Part shown: positions 1-12,200 of the stretch, piece by piece
Layout of the letters: each line of letters starts with the position of its first letter
How positions within the stretch are numbered: the first letter of the stretch is position 1
Assembly (NCBI RefSeq): GCF_020497125.1
Contig: NC_059076.1
Location: 14,375,951-14,439,950 of the forward strand
Direction of reading: 5' to 3'
Source of the DNA: Mauremys mutica
Lineage: Eukaryota > Chordata > Testudines > Geoemydidae
Length of the DNA stretch: 64,000 bases
Translations under genes and position numbers: made by a program
The notes under the pieces: generated by a model
Told to the model about the DNA's origin: nothing
Databases searched by the model: none
Seen by the model: the letters and a program-made list of their open reading frames with translations, nothing else

Positions 1-539
1 CAGCAGAGCTGGAATTCAGTGAGTCAGCACAAGGTGATGAGATGGGAAATCATGGCCTTGGCAGAGCGAGTGCAGCACCCCAGGGAAGCAGAGAAGAAGG
101 GAGATGTCTGGTATTGGTGACAAGGAGTCTGGTGCCCTAGATACCAGCATTCCTCCAGTGACTGCATACAGCTCAGCATTTCCCTGACTGCTAAGCAAAC
201 AAGGAGAAGCAACTGCGGATCGGGTCAGGATTTAAAATCCATTACATATTCTCCTGCTGTTTCAAAAATTGATGCAAAGGGGTTATTATTCGAGACTGAC
301 GACATTCAGATCAGGATAGAAACTGTCCGGAAGTTTAGGAGTGATGAGAGCCAAGGTGCTGGTTGAGGATCATCGCTAATTATTACAGCTTCCACTAACA
401 GCAAAAGCTATCAAAGTGGTTGCAAAAGTGATTGTTTAAATTAACCCCTTCCCTGAGCCAGATCTCCAGCTGGTGTAAATCGATGCATGCCAACTGAGAA
501 TTTGACCTCACGTGTTTAAATACTTCCAGCCTGGTGACT

Positions 540-735
540 ACAGCATTGGAGCAGAACTCGGGAGACCTGGGTCTATTCCTGGCTTTGCCACTGGCCGGCT
601 GGGTGGCCCTGGGCAAGTCACTTCATCTCTGTGCCTTGGACTCCCCATTTGTAAAGTGAGGATAATGATACTGGCCTCCTTTGTGAAGTGCTTTGAGATC
701 TACTGATGGGAGGCGCTAGGTAAGAACTGGGTAGG
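540..735 (+). repeat. MIR-like tRNA-derived SINE
   Basis: The sequence contains the recognisable MIR blocks in order: a degenerate B box, GGCTTTGCCACTGGCC, GGGCAAGTCACTTCATCTCT, CCCATTTGTAAAGTGAGGAT and a GTGCTTTGAGAT tail. It is an old core-SINE copy, not a functional tRNA gene. Confidence 0.75.
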
Positions 736-2327
736 AGTATTAACTTGCTGAAAAGTTTCCTTTGGGACTTAAGCTTTCCATATTTGGTCTCATCGTTTCA
801 GACCAAAGAGCACTGTTTTTGGAGCGCAGGGCAAAGGGGAGGAGGAATGGAGAAAAGAAAACCAACTGTTTGGAGTTCAGCGAGGGTGTTGTGAGATGTT
901 CACTGCCCTCAATTCCTAATCTCGCGGTCTCCTTCTCTCTCTTGTCATTTAATCCCTCTCCCATCTGCTCTGTACCTCAGTTGTGTCCAGCTCCCTTATA
1001 CACGCTTCCCCTGCTTGGTCCAATTCTTCTCCACCATACACTGCCCTGCCAGTTTCTCAGTCTCACCTGCAAATTAGGTTCTCTTCTTCTGTGGATACAC
1101 TGTCTTCTCCACTGTCTTGGTGGACATCTCCCATTGGCCCCACTGGCTGACAGCTCCAATCCCTGAGGTTCAGTTCCTCTTTCCTCTTCCAGTGATGTAG
1201 CAGCAGCCTCTGGTGGAGGCAGCTAAGCTGGTTTCTTTTCCTTCTTTCCTGTCCAGGCTTTTCTCTGTAAGGAAGTACCTGACAATGGGGCCACAGAAGC
1301 AGCTGGAGGAGGGCGAAAAAAAAGCCAGCATCATGTGACCTGCCACCTTTCTGTGATCCACTAGCAAATGCTTCGTAGACCACAGTCAGAGAACCACTGC
1401 CCCATATCATAATTAAATCTGGACTATAAAAGGCTTGGTAGCATTTTGGACAATGCTTGGTAGCATTTGGACAGGTGATGCCCTCAGACTGATGGTTGAG
1501 AAGGATTGGACTGGTGTCATTCCAGGCAGCGTATAGAGATTTCCCAATGTTTTTGAGCTGTCCTAAGAATTTGCACCACCACTGTGTTTTGATCTCTGGG
1601 TTTACTGAGAAAGCTTTAATCATACAGAACGGAATTATGTAATGGGAGTGCTTGGCTAATTTAGGTTTGGCGCCAGCTCCATTACATTAATTATGGCTAT
1701 TTGTGCAAGGCCAAATTCTTCTATAGTTACTGATGGAGTTCTTTCTTTATTGATTTCAACCATTTCTTTTGAACTAAACTTCAATAAAAGAGCAACTGCT
1801 CCAGGTTTAATGGAATGGAGTGGAGGTTTGGCATTCTTTGCACCATCTCAACTTTTTTTATTCAACTATATCTCGACCCAGGGTCCACATGTCTTCAGAT
1901 TCATCTATTTTCTCTCTACAGCAATAAGTTCTCCTTTCTTTGGCTGCTAACTCAGCCAGGTTCAAACACCGTGGCTCTATTCTGCGCATAAGCGGATGCT
2001 TCCATTTTTGTAAAATCCTGTGCTTGGTGACCAGTGCAGCCCTCAAGAACCAGTCTTTGTTAATAAACAGACCCACCCATTACTGCCATTCAAACCAATT
2101 AACCTAGCAACGAGCCCAGCACTGCTCAGTGGGGCTATATCAGTTTACACCAGCTGAGGCTCTGGGACCAAATGCCCATATACGCCAATATAGGGACAAG
2201 TATCAAGGAAAGTTCACACACAAAAGCCAATTCAGTCTCGCCTGAAGGCCGGCACAAGACTCCATGCACCACTTAACTCCTCCTGTATAAGTGATGTATA
2301 TATGGTCCTATTTGTGCTGGTGAACTG
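736..2327. other. Flanking DNA, no gene recognised
   Basis: Open frames up to 186 codons occur (1623-1063, minus) but show no domain, no splice-supported extension and no recognisable protein. I see no clear repeat except a CAGTTTACACCAGCTGAGGC-type fragment near 2135, a motif recurring across the window (12035, 21095, 37440). Confidence 0.4.
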
Positions 2328-2785
2328 TGTTGGCACCAGGGGGCTACTACCCCTGAATGGATCTTAAATGGCTCCCAGTGGAGCAGATTACTGTCTTAGC
2401 AGTGAAAAAGGTCCACAGTAATAATCTTGCATACACTGCACTTTATTTGAGAAGGAATCAGGCCAGCACTAAAAGGTTACATTAAACACATAATTCCTAT
2501 GTTAGACATTAAGAACTATACGTTAAGAGTGATACGTTACCTTCCCCTTAGCGAGTCTCTCTTTCACAAACAGAGGTGGTGGTTACCAATTCTACGGACG
2601 ACTTCTTCCCTTCAGGTCCGGTCTCTGCAGCCCTCTGGTCTGTCTCAGATTCTCTTGAGGTAAGGCCTTGGCTGCCTGGAAACCCCTCTGGTCACACACC
2701 TAGTTGAGCCCATGGAGCAGAGTTTTGGCTACTCTGTCTAGCAGCATTGCTTCTTTAAGCGTTAATTAAGGAATTCCCCCCAACA
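2328..2785 (-). repeat. Solo LTR, family A, minus orientation
   Basis: On the minus strand it starts TGTTGGGGGGAATTCC and ends CTGGTGCCAACA, so it has TG...CA ends. A related copy in plus orientation lies at about 59182-59673. Shared blocks include TTAATTAACGCTTAAAGAAG near the start, a CTCTGCTCC block and an ATTCAGGGGTAGTAG block near the end. No internal viral genes flank it, so it is a solo LTR of an old retroelement. I see no clear target duplication. Confidence 0.6.
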
Positions 2786-3784
2786 GTCATTTAATTTGCT
2801 TTATTTTTATACTTTTTCCTCAAAGGGATCACCTCTTAAAAGCATGCCCAGTGGGCGTGTGGCTACTAATTTTTACCTGGTTAGTACTTTCGGAGGAGAC
2901 TGCAGAGTGGTGCCAACTGAACATTACCCCCACATTCCCTCCCTTATCAATCATTCACTTCAGCCCCCTGCATGATGTCCTCAAACAGGCTTCAGCCCGT
3001 GCTCCACTCAGGATGTTCTTCACGTGTTGTTTGCTTTCAAGTGCACATATTTGCTGACCCAAAGATCAGTATTGATCATACACGCAGCATGGAGCCAGTC
3101 AGTTTCACCTCTGGCATCTGCCTCATGCTAAGAGAAAGATTCTGCTCCCAGAATCCTCTTTCGCAGTTCAGTCATGTCAAGCCACGTTCTCGCACCAGTC
3201 AGTCAGTACAGCCACACCAATTTGGCACTATCCCAACAAATTGCACTCTCAGTCTCTGTTAAGGATTTCAAGCTACCTGAAACTACTGGTTACTAATGTA
3301 AAAGTCTGGCAAATTTTGGCCTAAACGGTTTGCAAAAGTGTCACTAGTAGTCACCATTAATTATGCATTAAAATTATTTTTGCTCTGCTAACTCCAGTTG
3401 TGTCCTGTGCCTGTACTGAGCTTTGTGAAAAAGAAAAATTCAGTTTGCTAGCACCCCCCTCCCCTTTTTTGGTTTTTAATTCCACTCCTGCCTTGTTCCA
3501 GAGAAGAACAGAAGTTTGGCAGTGAGGTCCAGTCATGGTAGGCAGTCCAGTGCAGTCATTGTCACCCCTGCTTTGAATCCACCTGCCAGAGGAACACATG
3601 GGCAGCAACGCCAACATACAATGGGACTGAGTTTGTTCCCCGTAAGATTTTGCTCCCACAAAGATGTCATTGGGTTTAGGAAGCTACAGCTGAGCTTAAA
3701 GATGACTTTTGGGCCATTTGCTGCATCACACAGCAGAGGGAAACAGAGGAGAGCAACATGAACAGCCATTTTGAGTGGTCAGTG
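2786..3784. other. Flanking DNA, nothing recognised
   Basis: Short open frames on both strands overlap each other and lack codon or protein signals. No repeat family was recognised. Confidence 0.35.
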
Positions 3785-4855
3785 GGACCCTGTCAAGACT
3801 GAATCCCCACTCTGTCACTCCAAGTGCAGAAGGTGGGGGCCCGCAAGGATTTTAAAAATTAATACTGGCCACTCCAGGCTTGTATTAAACTGCCAAGGTT
3901 ACAGCTTTTCTCTGACTTGGCTTGGTAAATGCTGTCACCACCCAAATGCAAAAAACCTCTTTAGCCCCAGGAAGGATCACTTGGGAATTCCTCCCTATGG
4001 GGTACCCTCAAGCCCCTTCGGCTCTCCCCAACCCCCCTTCAGGGAAGAGCAGAGAAAGAAAACAGAGGAAATTAGCTGTGGCTACCAGCTAATCAAACAT
4101 GCACAAACCTTTTAGGACACCAAAAATCCAATCCTGTTCTTAAAAGAGGTAAATTTTATTAAAAACAAAAAGGAAAAAATTACATCGGGAATTCTTTGCT
4201 AGATTTTAAAAGAGCAATTCCAAAAATCAAGCACCCAAAATAGCTTTCTTGGTAGTTCAGCTTAAAGGTTACAAGCAAACAAATGCATCAGGGGTTAGCA
4301 CAGAGGAGATCCACAAGCCAAAATAAAAAAGGTAATAATTAGAGATATACCAATCTCCTAGAACTGGAAGGGACCTTTAAAGGTCATGGAATTCAGCCCT
4401 CTGCCTTCACTAGCAGGACCAATTTTTGCCCCCAATCCCTAAGTGGCCTCCTCAAGGATTGAACTCACAACCTGGGGTTTAACAGGCCAATGCTCAAACC
4501 ACTGAGCTATCCCTCCCCCCTTAAAATAAATCTATTTGTGTCCAACTAAACATTCCCTATCCAAAAAATTTCCTTTAGAGATGGAAGGTGAATGTTCATA
4601 CCTGGTTCAAGCCTTACACAGCATTCCTGCTCCATCCCCGCAGCCCAGAGACCAAAGGGAAAGTTTATTTCCCTGTTTTATCTATCTTCCCATTGGCTCT
4701 TTTGGTCAGGTGCCCACTCCTTCTCTTTTACTTGTGGGCTTGTTAATCCTTTACAGGTAAAGCAAGCAGAGAACAGACCAAGAGGGATTTTACAGCTAAC
4801 TGGTTGGCTGGATGTCCATCAAAGGGAGCTACCCCCATGTATCATAGACCCAGTA
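3785..4855 (-). repeat. Probable LTR-type repeat with nested SINE
   Basis: This block resembles a turtle interspersed repeat of LTR type, recalled rather than searched. Landmarks include CCACTCCAGGCTTGTATTAA, GGTAAATTTTATTAAAAACA, TTGGCTCTTTTGGTCAGGTG and TTAATCCTTTACAGGTAAAG. A Cry SINE interrupts it at about 4345-4522. Boundaries are approximate and no coding remnant is visible. Confidence 0.45.
4345..4522 (-). repeat. Cry-type turtle SINE, minus orientation
   Basis: Reverse-complemented, it begins GGGAGGGATAGCTCAGTGGT with Pol III A and B boxes (GGTTTGAGCATTGGCC; GTGAGTTCAATCCTTGAGG). It continues into the GGGGGCAAAAATTGGTCCTG segment and a CR1-like tail with AGGTCCCTTCCAG-like sequence. 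Such tRNA-derived SINEs are known from cryptodiran turtles. It is inserted in the surrounding LTR-like repeat. Confidence 0.85.
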
Positions 4856-5762
4856 GCAACACACCATGCTTCACCAATGGCCATTCAGCCACCAGCTGTG
4901 CCTTATCTGTACTGGTGGGGGCAGGGGGGAGTGGGGAGGCATGTCTGGTCACAGGAAGAGAAGAGCCGGTGATAGAGGGCAGGGACTGGACACATACAGG
5001 GACAAATGGCCTTGCTACAGCCACCTCTCCACACCTTTAACCCGTGTGGCTCAGACTTTCCAGTGCTCAGCTGGAAGTTTTGGCTATGCCTGCTAACCCT
5101 TTCCTGTGTGGACAAGGCCTATCCGGCAGCAGGTATGAGGCTAGCAGAACAGTTGCCTATTGGTCCCAAAATACAAATGGAGTTGTTGTAAGAGATCATT
5201 TCTGAGTCAGGGAACGTGTGACTTGAATGTTCCGAATAAGATGACAGTCCTCACTGGGTAAATAAATGATTGTGGTACTGGTTGGTTAATTTACAATCTC
5301 CCCTAATTAAGGGGCAGCAAATAGCCTGCCTAGAAAAGTAAAAGAACGTCTTACACCTCCTTACTTTCCCACATGGGTGTCAAAAATTGTGCCAATTGCA
5401 AGGCCTTCGCTGAAAGCTGAATATTAGACCTCAGGTTAGTTTTTGTGAAACCCCCCCTGCATAGGTATGCAACAGGATACAAATAAATGACAATACACCC
5501 CCACCTACAAACTAGCAATCAACATCTGTCTGATTAGAGGCACAGCTTTTCCCAGGGCCAGAGGTACTTTCCATGCGTTCATGTCTGATTATCTGAAACG
5601 TCCCTGAAGGCTAGTGCATGGATCAGGTAAACTGCCTGCCGTTGCTACACATCAGTATACAACAGGAGATACACAGCATTCATTCAACCCCATTTAGAAG
5701 ATTTAATTTTAAGAAGCAGAAGTACATTCATTATGTTCACATGAACAAATACAAAATTGTAT
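4856..5762. other. EREG 3' flank
   Basis: No coding exon recognised. The region may include the distal EREG 3' UTR if the AATAAA at 5768-5763 is not the main signal. No amphiregulin-like EGF exon was found between 1 and 5762. Confidence 0.4.
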
Positions 5763-6114
5763 TTTATTTTTTTTAACAAAGTATTTTGGTAGACCAGCTA
5801 TTACTGGCAAAAAGCTTACATTTCTTATAAAAATATATATCTGTATATAATCCTACTTAGAGGTAGAGTATATTTTTTCTCCACATTGCATAGTATTAAA
5901 TATTCAACAATAAAATTAAAAAAAATAAAAATAAAAAAAAGACATTCAAATATTTATACTAAAAAAATCCATTTTTGACCTGTATATTGATTCTGAGCAA
6001 TACAAATTTAAATTGTTTTGTTTAGAATGTATAAATATTAATAAAATAAGGTGTAATATTAAATAGCTGCGAGCTGACAAATCCTTGGTCTGTGTGTGTC
6101 TCTCTCCCCCTTCA
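5763..6114 (-). other. EREG: Probable EREG 3' UTR, AU-rich
   Basis: Downstream of the stop codon, the minus strand is very AT-rich. Four ATTTA pentamers are seen between about 6064 and 5896 (plus-strand taaat near 6060, 6032, 6009 and 5896). An AATAAA on the minus strand lies at 5768-5763 and could end a short transcript. Mammalian EREG mRNA is short-lived and its 3' UTR is longer, so the transcript may continue further. The end point is an inference. Confidence 0.45.
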
Positions 6115-6202
6115 CTAGGGAAGCAGCGCTGGGTTCTTCTCATGGACATCAACCTCCTTGTATTTTTGGTTGTTGGCTTGCCTCTCCTTCTTGTTTTGGT
6201 AC
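6115..6202 (-). CDS. EREG: EREG exon 5 coding part (cytoplasmic tail)
   Basis: The acceptor CATATTTCCAG precedes 88 coding bases that finish the tryptophan codon and add 28 residues, YQNKKERQANNQKYKEVDVH and then EKNPALLP, followed by TAG at 6117-6115. The basic start is a stop-transfer signal. Y151-K-E-V154 fits YXXPhi and lies where mammalian epiregulin has its tyrosine-based basolateral sorting signal. The last residues differ from the mammalian tail, but the length is similar. Confidence 0.93.
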
Positions 6203-9200
6203 CTGGAAATATGAAGATCAGAGAGGTTGTTAAACCATTGCCTCCAGAGAAAAAACAATGAAACACATAACTGTGCCTGAAAGAAAAGACTACTTAGCAG
6301 ATCTTGCACTTATTCCACTTCTCCATAGACTCTTCCATCCTACAAGGTTGCTGAGCAAAAAACTTCCCTGTTCAACAAAGTACATAAGCACTTCCTTAAA
6401 TCCCATGAAGAGCTGGACTTCTGCTGGCTGGCTAGAGCTTATGTTCAAGAACTGAACCAAGAAAATCACCAGCTAACCATAGACCTGAATTTTAACCCAC
6501 AGCAGATACAACAAGCCTCCTGCAGAAGTATTGACCTTTAGCGGGGTTGTTTTCTTTTTCTAAGTTTGGTTAGTAAAGGGATGCCTCCATCTTAGTATTC
6601 TTGCCCTTGGAATTTTTTGGAACTCCAGCATGTTGCTAGTAATGAGGGGGTGTGCACACAAAGAACCCACAGAATTTAACTGCAAATAGCACCCAGAGGC
6701 TAGGTAAGACACCGACAGGAGCCCAAGGTTAAACAATCCTGCTATTTGAAAGATCACATATTACACATTCGAAGTTGTGTATTTAATGCTGAGAAATCAT
6801 GTTATCTTCCCCTATGCTATTCTTTTGAATTTTAAAGCACAACAAATTAGGTCGTCTTGAGTTATATTGGAACATTTCATATAACCCTAGGGAAAGAGGA
6901 AAAGACTTGCTGTCACTTAACCACCCATAGTTTGGGGAGGCTGCCTGAACCGGCATCAGAGCTGTGGTCTTCAACCCGGGAGTGATGTGAACCTCCCTCT
7001 CTCAGCCATTCTGCAGTATATATAAAAATACCAATTGGCCTGGAGATGGAGAACCTTGACTGCTAAACAAACATCCCATGCTCCCAGCTTATTAGATAGC
7101 TTATTAAAGAACAATTGGTTTAATGGGTATGGTTGGACCAACCTAGTAATTAGATGAAGGTGGTTATTTGATGTTAACCCCCTTTTATTTTATTTTTTGC
7201 TTAGTTATTTAGATTAATAATCTAAAGTGGAAACCTGACTGGTCTGGATGTTTCATCACCAGGAGTCAGACCCGGAGACTGAGCCAAGTCTGTGACCCAT
7301 CTAGTGGTGATTCCGTAGAACTGCCCCTAGAGTCCTCACAAAGAAGGGTGAGCCCACACTTCCTGCTGTCTGGATTGTGGGCATGACCCCAGATGCTTTT
7401 CATTCTAGTTTCTCTCTCTATTCAGTGGATAGAGCTGTGCCCGAGGAATATTAGTGCATTGTTTGAACGAGTGCTAGTCATGATGCCAACAATGTATCAT
7501 ACATTTTAGCAAAAAACACAAAGTTTCATTTACGATCGTGTAGCCAAAGCAGACATAATTAATCCGCCCTTTTCAAAAGTAGTTAAGTAAATAAGTGCAG
7601 CGTAGTAAGCATGCATGGTATCCAAAATACTTAATGTAATCAACCAGAAAAATATATACATAAATCTCAATGTGACTTCTTTGTGAACTCCTCATCTGAC
7701 ATCTTCGTTAAAACCAAAGCTTCTCACCCTAGCTGGAGAAGCTGAGTCATATTTTAAGAGCATACTGTAAAATATGAGAGCACCTTACCATTTGTAGAAG
7801 TAGTATGTTGCAACCAAGATTGCAATGAGGAAAAATAGGACTAAAATAATGATCAGTGCCAAATATTCTTTGCTCAGGTGCTGCGTGAGCAGTTCCGAAT
7901 GCACACATCGGACCCCGGAGAAGCCTACATCACACCTGAAAAAACAAAGGAAGTCATTGTTACAGAAAAAGATACTCTGCTGGTTTGAAACCCAATGTCA
8001 GTATGGATGATTATGGATGGGGAAGCTCCGGAAAATTTCCTGCAGAGAACAATCATGCAATGGCACATGCAAGACCAGATGATCTAACAGCCCTTTTCCA
8101 TTTCTAATTTCTAGGATTGAATTGATTTCTCAATAAACCCCACTGCTCTAGCATCTCTGGGAAGAGGGTAACGCCTTCATAAGATATCCAGGATCTTATC
8201 CTGCAGAGCCATGCGGAGGCAAAGCTCAAAGAAACAGTGGGCTGTTTTGCCCAAACCAGGCTTGGGAAGTCAGATGCTCTATGTAGAAGTTGTCGGGCAG
8301 ATTTTCCTCTCTCTTGCACTGGCGTAAATCCAGAGAGTTACTCCTCATTTACACCAGCATAAGTGACCTACACATTGCCCCAATGATTGACCAATGACTA
8401 GTTTAAGATCTATAATAATGGGCCATCCTATGTGCACTTGCCATTATTTTGGTTTTTCCCTCTCAGGTCCCAATTCAGCAAGATATTTAAGCATGTGCCT
8501 AAGTTTATGCACACGCATAGTCCAATCGACTGCAGTCAGTTCATGAATTCAAGTCCCATTGAAGCCAAGGGGATTACTTATGTGCTTAAAGTTAGGCATG
8601 TGCTTAAAAACCTGCTGCATCAGGGCCCTAAATTGCTTTTGATTTTCATGTGACAGAGTCTGAAAGCAAGTGAAAGGAGAGATCAAAGCCAGTTTATGCA
8701 ACTGCGTGTAATTCATGTATCCACTCGAACTCAGGAAGAAATGCAAAATGGCATTCTACAAATTTCCTCTTACCTACAGTGATGTTGATTTAAATCCACA
8801 ATGTATATGCAGTCCCCGTGGAAGCAGTAGTCTTGCATTTCAGCCTTGCATTCGGTTATTGCGACTTGAGCCACCCGCGGGCTATTCTCCGTCTGAACTG
8901 GAAGTAGATTTGGTTAATGTTTCGTTAGTCTTTTTTCCAATCATTGTGCCTGCATTTCTTAACACTGCTCAGGGTTTCTCTGTATCATTTACATTTATTC
9001 TTACGAAACCTAGGCTAGGGCTGAAATTTTCAAAGCCAATTCCCGTTAAAATAAACAGGGATTAGGCAGCCAAACCCTTGAGATGGGCTTTGAAAGTCCC
9101 ACCCTGATTGTTTTTTCTATTGGGAATTCTGGACACAAGACACAAGAGTAGCTATATCAGTGGATACTGTACCACAATGAATTGTTTTCTGAGGCCTAAT

Positions 9201-12200
9201 TATTTAACACGTTCGGTTTCATAAAAGGCAGTAGAGACTCAGGGTTGGATCCTGCCAGATGCTTAGTACCTTTCGGAACTCTTCTGAGCCCCAACCCCTT
9301 GCAGGCCCTAAAATATTAACTCACTTTGTTTTTAAAATGTGCCTTCTAATTTATGGGCCATTTTTTCAAAAGCGCTCTGCTCCCCCTGAGAAAAAATGGG
9401 AATTGCCAGACGGTGAAGACTTTTGCTGAACGGGCCACGTTTTTAAAGAGGCAGCATTAAAATGTTGTACTTACTCAGCGCTGTTGTACAGTTTTCCATT
9501 TCATTTGGTTCACATAACGGGATCACTGTTGTGCCAAAGACAGCTTGCAATAGATAAAAGCCTATGGGACAGACAAATAACAAACATTCCTATTAATGGC
9601 GCAAAGAAAGAAAAGCGGCATTGAAGGAATCTCTTCTAGGATTTGGAGTACTTGAGAGAGTTTCTAGAGTTTAATCGCAATCTCAACGTAAGCCTACTAA
9701 TATAGCCAGAGAATAGGTCCAGGTATGGTCCTTAGGATCAACCAATCCAAACACAAATACTAAAATGCAATAATCAATAATAAAACCACCATGTTAAAGG
9801 TGTATGGCCCCAATTCAGCAAAGTACATAGTGATAAAAATGGGGATTAATTTAAGCCCATGTTTAACTGCTAGGGATGAATTTAAGTATGTGCTTAAATG
9901 CTTTGTTGAATTGCGGTTCTGTGAATGAGAAGGGCAGCTGGATTTGACCCATGCTCTGACTGCAGTCTTAGTGGTATGAACCTCATGGACATGGGACCGC
10001 ACTATGGAAAAACACTTAAGCACATGTTTACCTTTAAGCACATGCTGAAATCCCATGGACTTCAATGGGACTTAAGCACGTGCTTAGACATTTTGCCGAA
10101 CTGGGGCTATGGATCTCACACTGATCAAACTAAGTACCAAATGCCACACTGGGATGTACATACTCCATTGAAGCAACAGGAACGCGTCACACAAGATTTG
10201 CACCCAAAATATGAGAAAGTTCTCGTCTTCACTGCCATTTACCGTTTCAAGCTTCGGCTGATCTCCTAAATACATTTGTTTTTAAATGCTAGGCTTCCGT
10301 TCCCGGGGCTTGACCAACTGAAGTTAACGGGAGACTAATCTTGTTAGAGCTCGTAAACCAAGCAAGATCAAGGTTGGTCAATAACTGAAGTTTTAAAAGG
10401 AAACCCCAGATGCTGCAGGAAGTGTTGGGGATTCAGCAGATTCTTTCTGCTGACTCAGAATTGACCCAACACCCTGCTCTGGGCTTAGGGGACACCATCT
10501 GCTCAGATGATGCCTGGGTGAAAGCTGGTCACTAAGGGTTTAATTTTGTATACCACACATGGTTATCATGCCTGAGCCCACAAATAGGGTATTTGCTCAT
10601 TCGAGTGGCTAGTTAGATACTTACCTGGCCATCTATGCACATAAATATCCCATTTGTGCATGCAATCACATGTAGGTGGGGATTATCAGTGTTGCCTAAG
10701 GAAGTCAGGCACTCAGCCACCACTGAACATGAATGGGTGTTAGGCGCCTAACTCCCTTCAGTGCCTTGGAAAATTCCAGCTGTATTTGCATGTGTATTGG
10801 TTTGTGAACCATAAAGTGTCACTCGTCTCTGGCTCTGTAGTTTAAACTGGGTATGTTTCCCTTCAGTTCACCTCCAGAAATCCACATAGCGCAGTACTGC
10901 TGACACGGAATGGCTGTTGCATTTACATAGCAGAGGTGGCCACATTATAGCAGTGAGGGGAAATCCTAGAGACAGTTTGTAAAGCCCTCTGGCATCCTTC
11001 GAGTTATAAGGTGCTGCCCACGCACAGGTATTCTATGGAATGTGCATCCCCGCACACTATACTAATCCTTCCAAATATTCGGAAGTCCCGTGATGAATAA
11101 CCAATCTTTGCCCCAACTGGTCATGAAATCCGCTTTGCTAACACTTTTGCTGTGGTCACAAGCTAACCCGCTCATGAACTGTTTAACTGTCAGCCCCATT
11201 CCATTGCAGTCTGTAATTTCTGTCTTTGCCTTTGGGCTGCTAGCATCTTTCGACTTGTCAGGTCATGCGTGCCTAATGAAGGGAGCGTGCCCTTGTAACT
11301 TTTCGATCCTCCTTTTTATTAAACTTCCAGTTATTAGAAAGTTTTGTTATGTTTCAGCCATGTCAGTTCCAGAACGATTATGGACTTCCTGCTGCCACTC
11401 CATTTTATACTATTGCTAATACGCTTCCCTCTTCTACTTCATGTCAGTTAACAGGGCTTTTCTAAGTGCTATGTATTTAACATTAACCGTGGAGTCGTAT
11501 CAATTCTGTCCCTCTTAAAATATATATTTGTCACTTTCTATTCTGAAACACAATATTTTAATGAAAAAAATTAGACTATTCCTCCACTTACATCTTCAGC
11601 TAGTATAACTAGTGTCATGGGAAAAGTGGGCATAGATACCTATTTTCCCAGAGTGGGGGAAAAGCCATTAGAACAGTGTTATGTCACAGGAAAACAAAGA
11701 GTTGTTTGTTTTTTGTTTTTTTTAAACATTAAAAATATTCCAAATCAATTAAAAGTAAATCCTGCCAGCATTATTCAGCCAAAACGCCCGTTGAGTGACA
11801 TGGGAGCAGGGAAGGGCTCCAGGTGGGTTTTTCAAAGGCAGTGTGTGTTGGCCATTGACTTCAATGGGACCATTTGACTGAGTGGAGCAGAATTAGCCAC
11901 AGCACTTTTGGGGGAAAAAACCCCCCTCAAAACCTGACCTTCCAAATGAATTCCCATTTAGGAACAAAGAGCCAGATCATCAGGTGGCGTCAATCAATGT
12001 TGCTGCGTTTATTACAGTATAGCTATGTTTATTTACACCAGCTGAAGACCTGGGCCAAAATACAGACCAAATCCTGAGCTCCTTCCCCAAGTAAATATCT
12101 CCTTGAATGGGAGGTTTACCTGTACGAGATCCTTGACTCACAATGCTTGCCCCATTGCTGCTGAGATTTTCAAGAGTGCTCAACATTGGCCTAACTCTGC

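Noticed and set aside
1063..1623. 186-codon minus-strand open frame
   Set aside because: No recognisable protein, no good start context and no splice partners.
1..5762. Amphiregulin (AREG) exons, expected next in the cluster
   Set aside because: No frame with the six-cysteine EGF pattern was found on the minus strand here, so the gene probably lies beyond the window.
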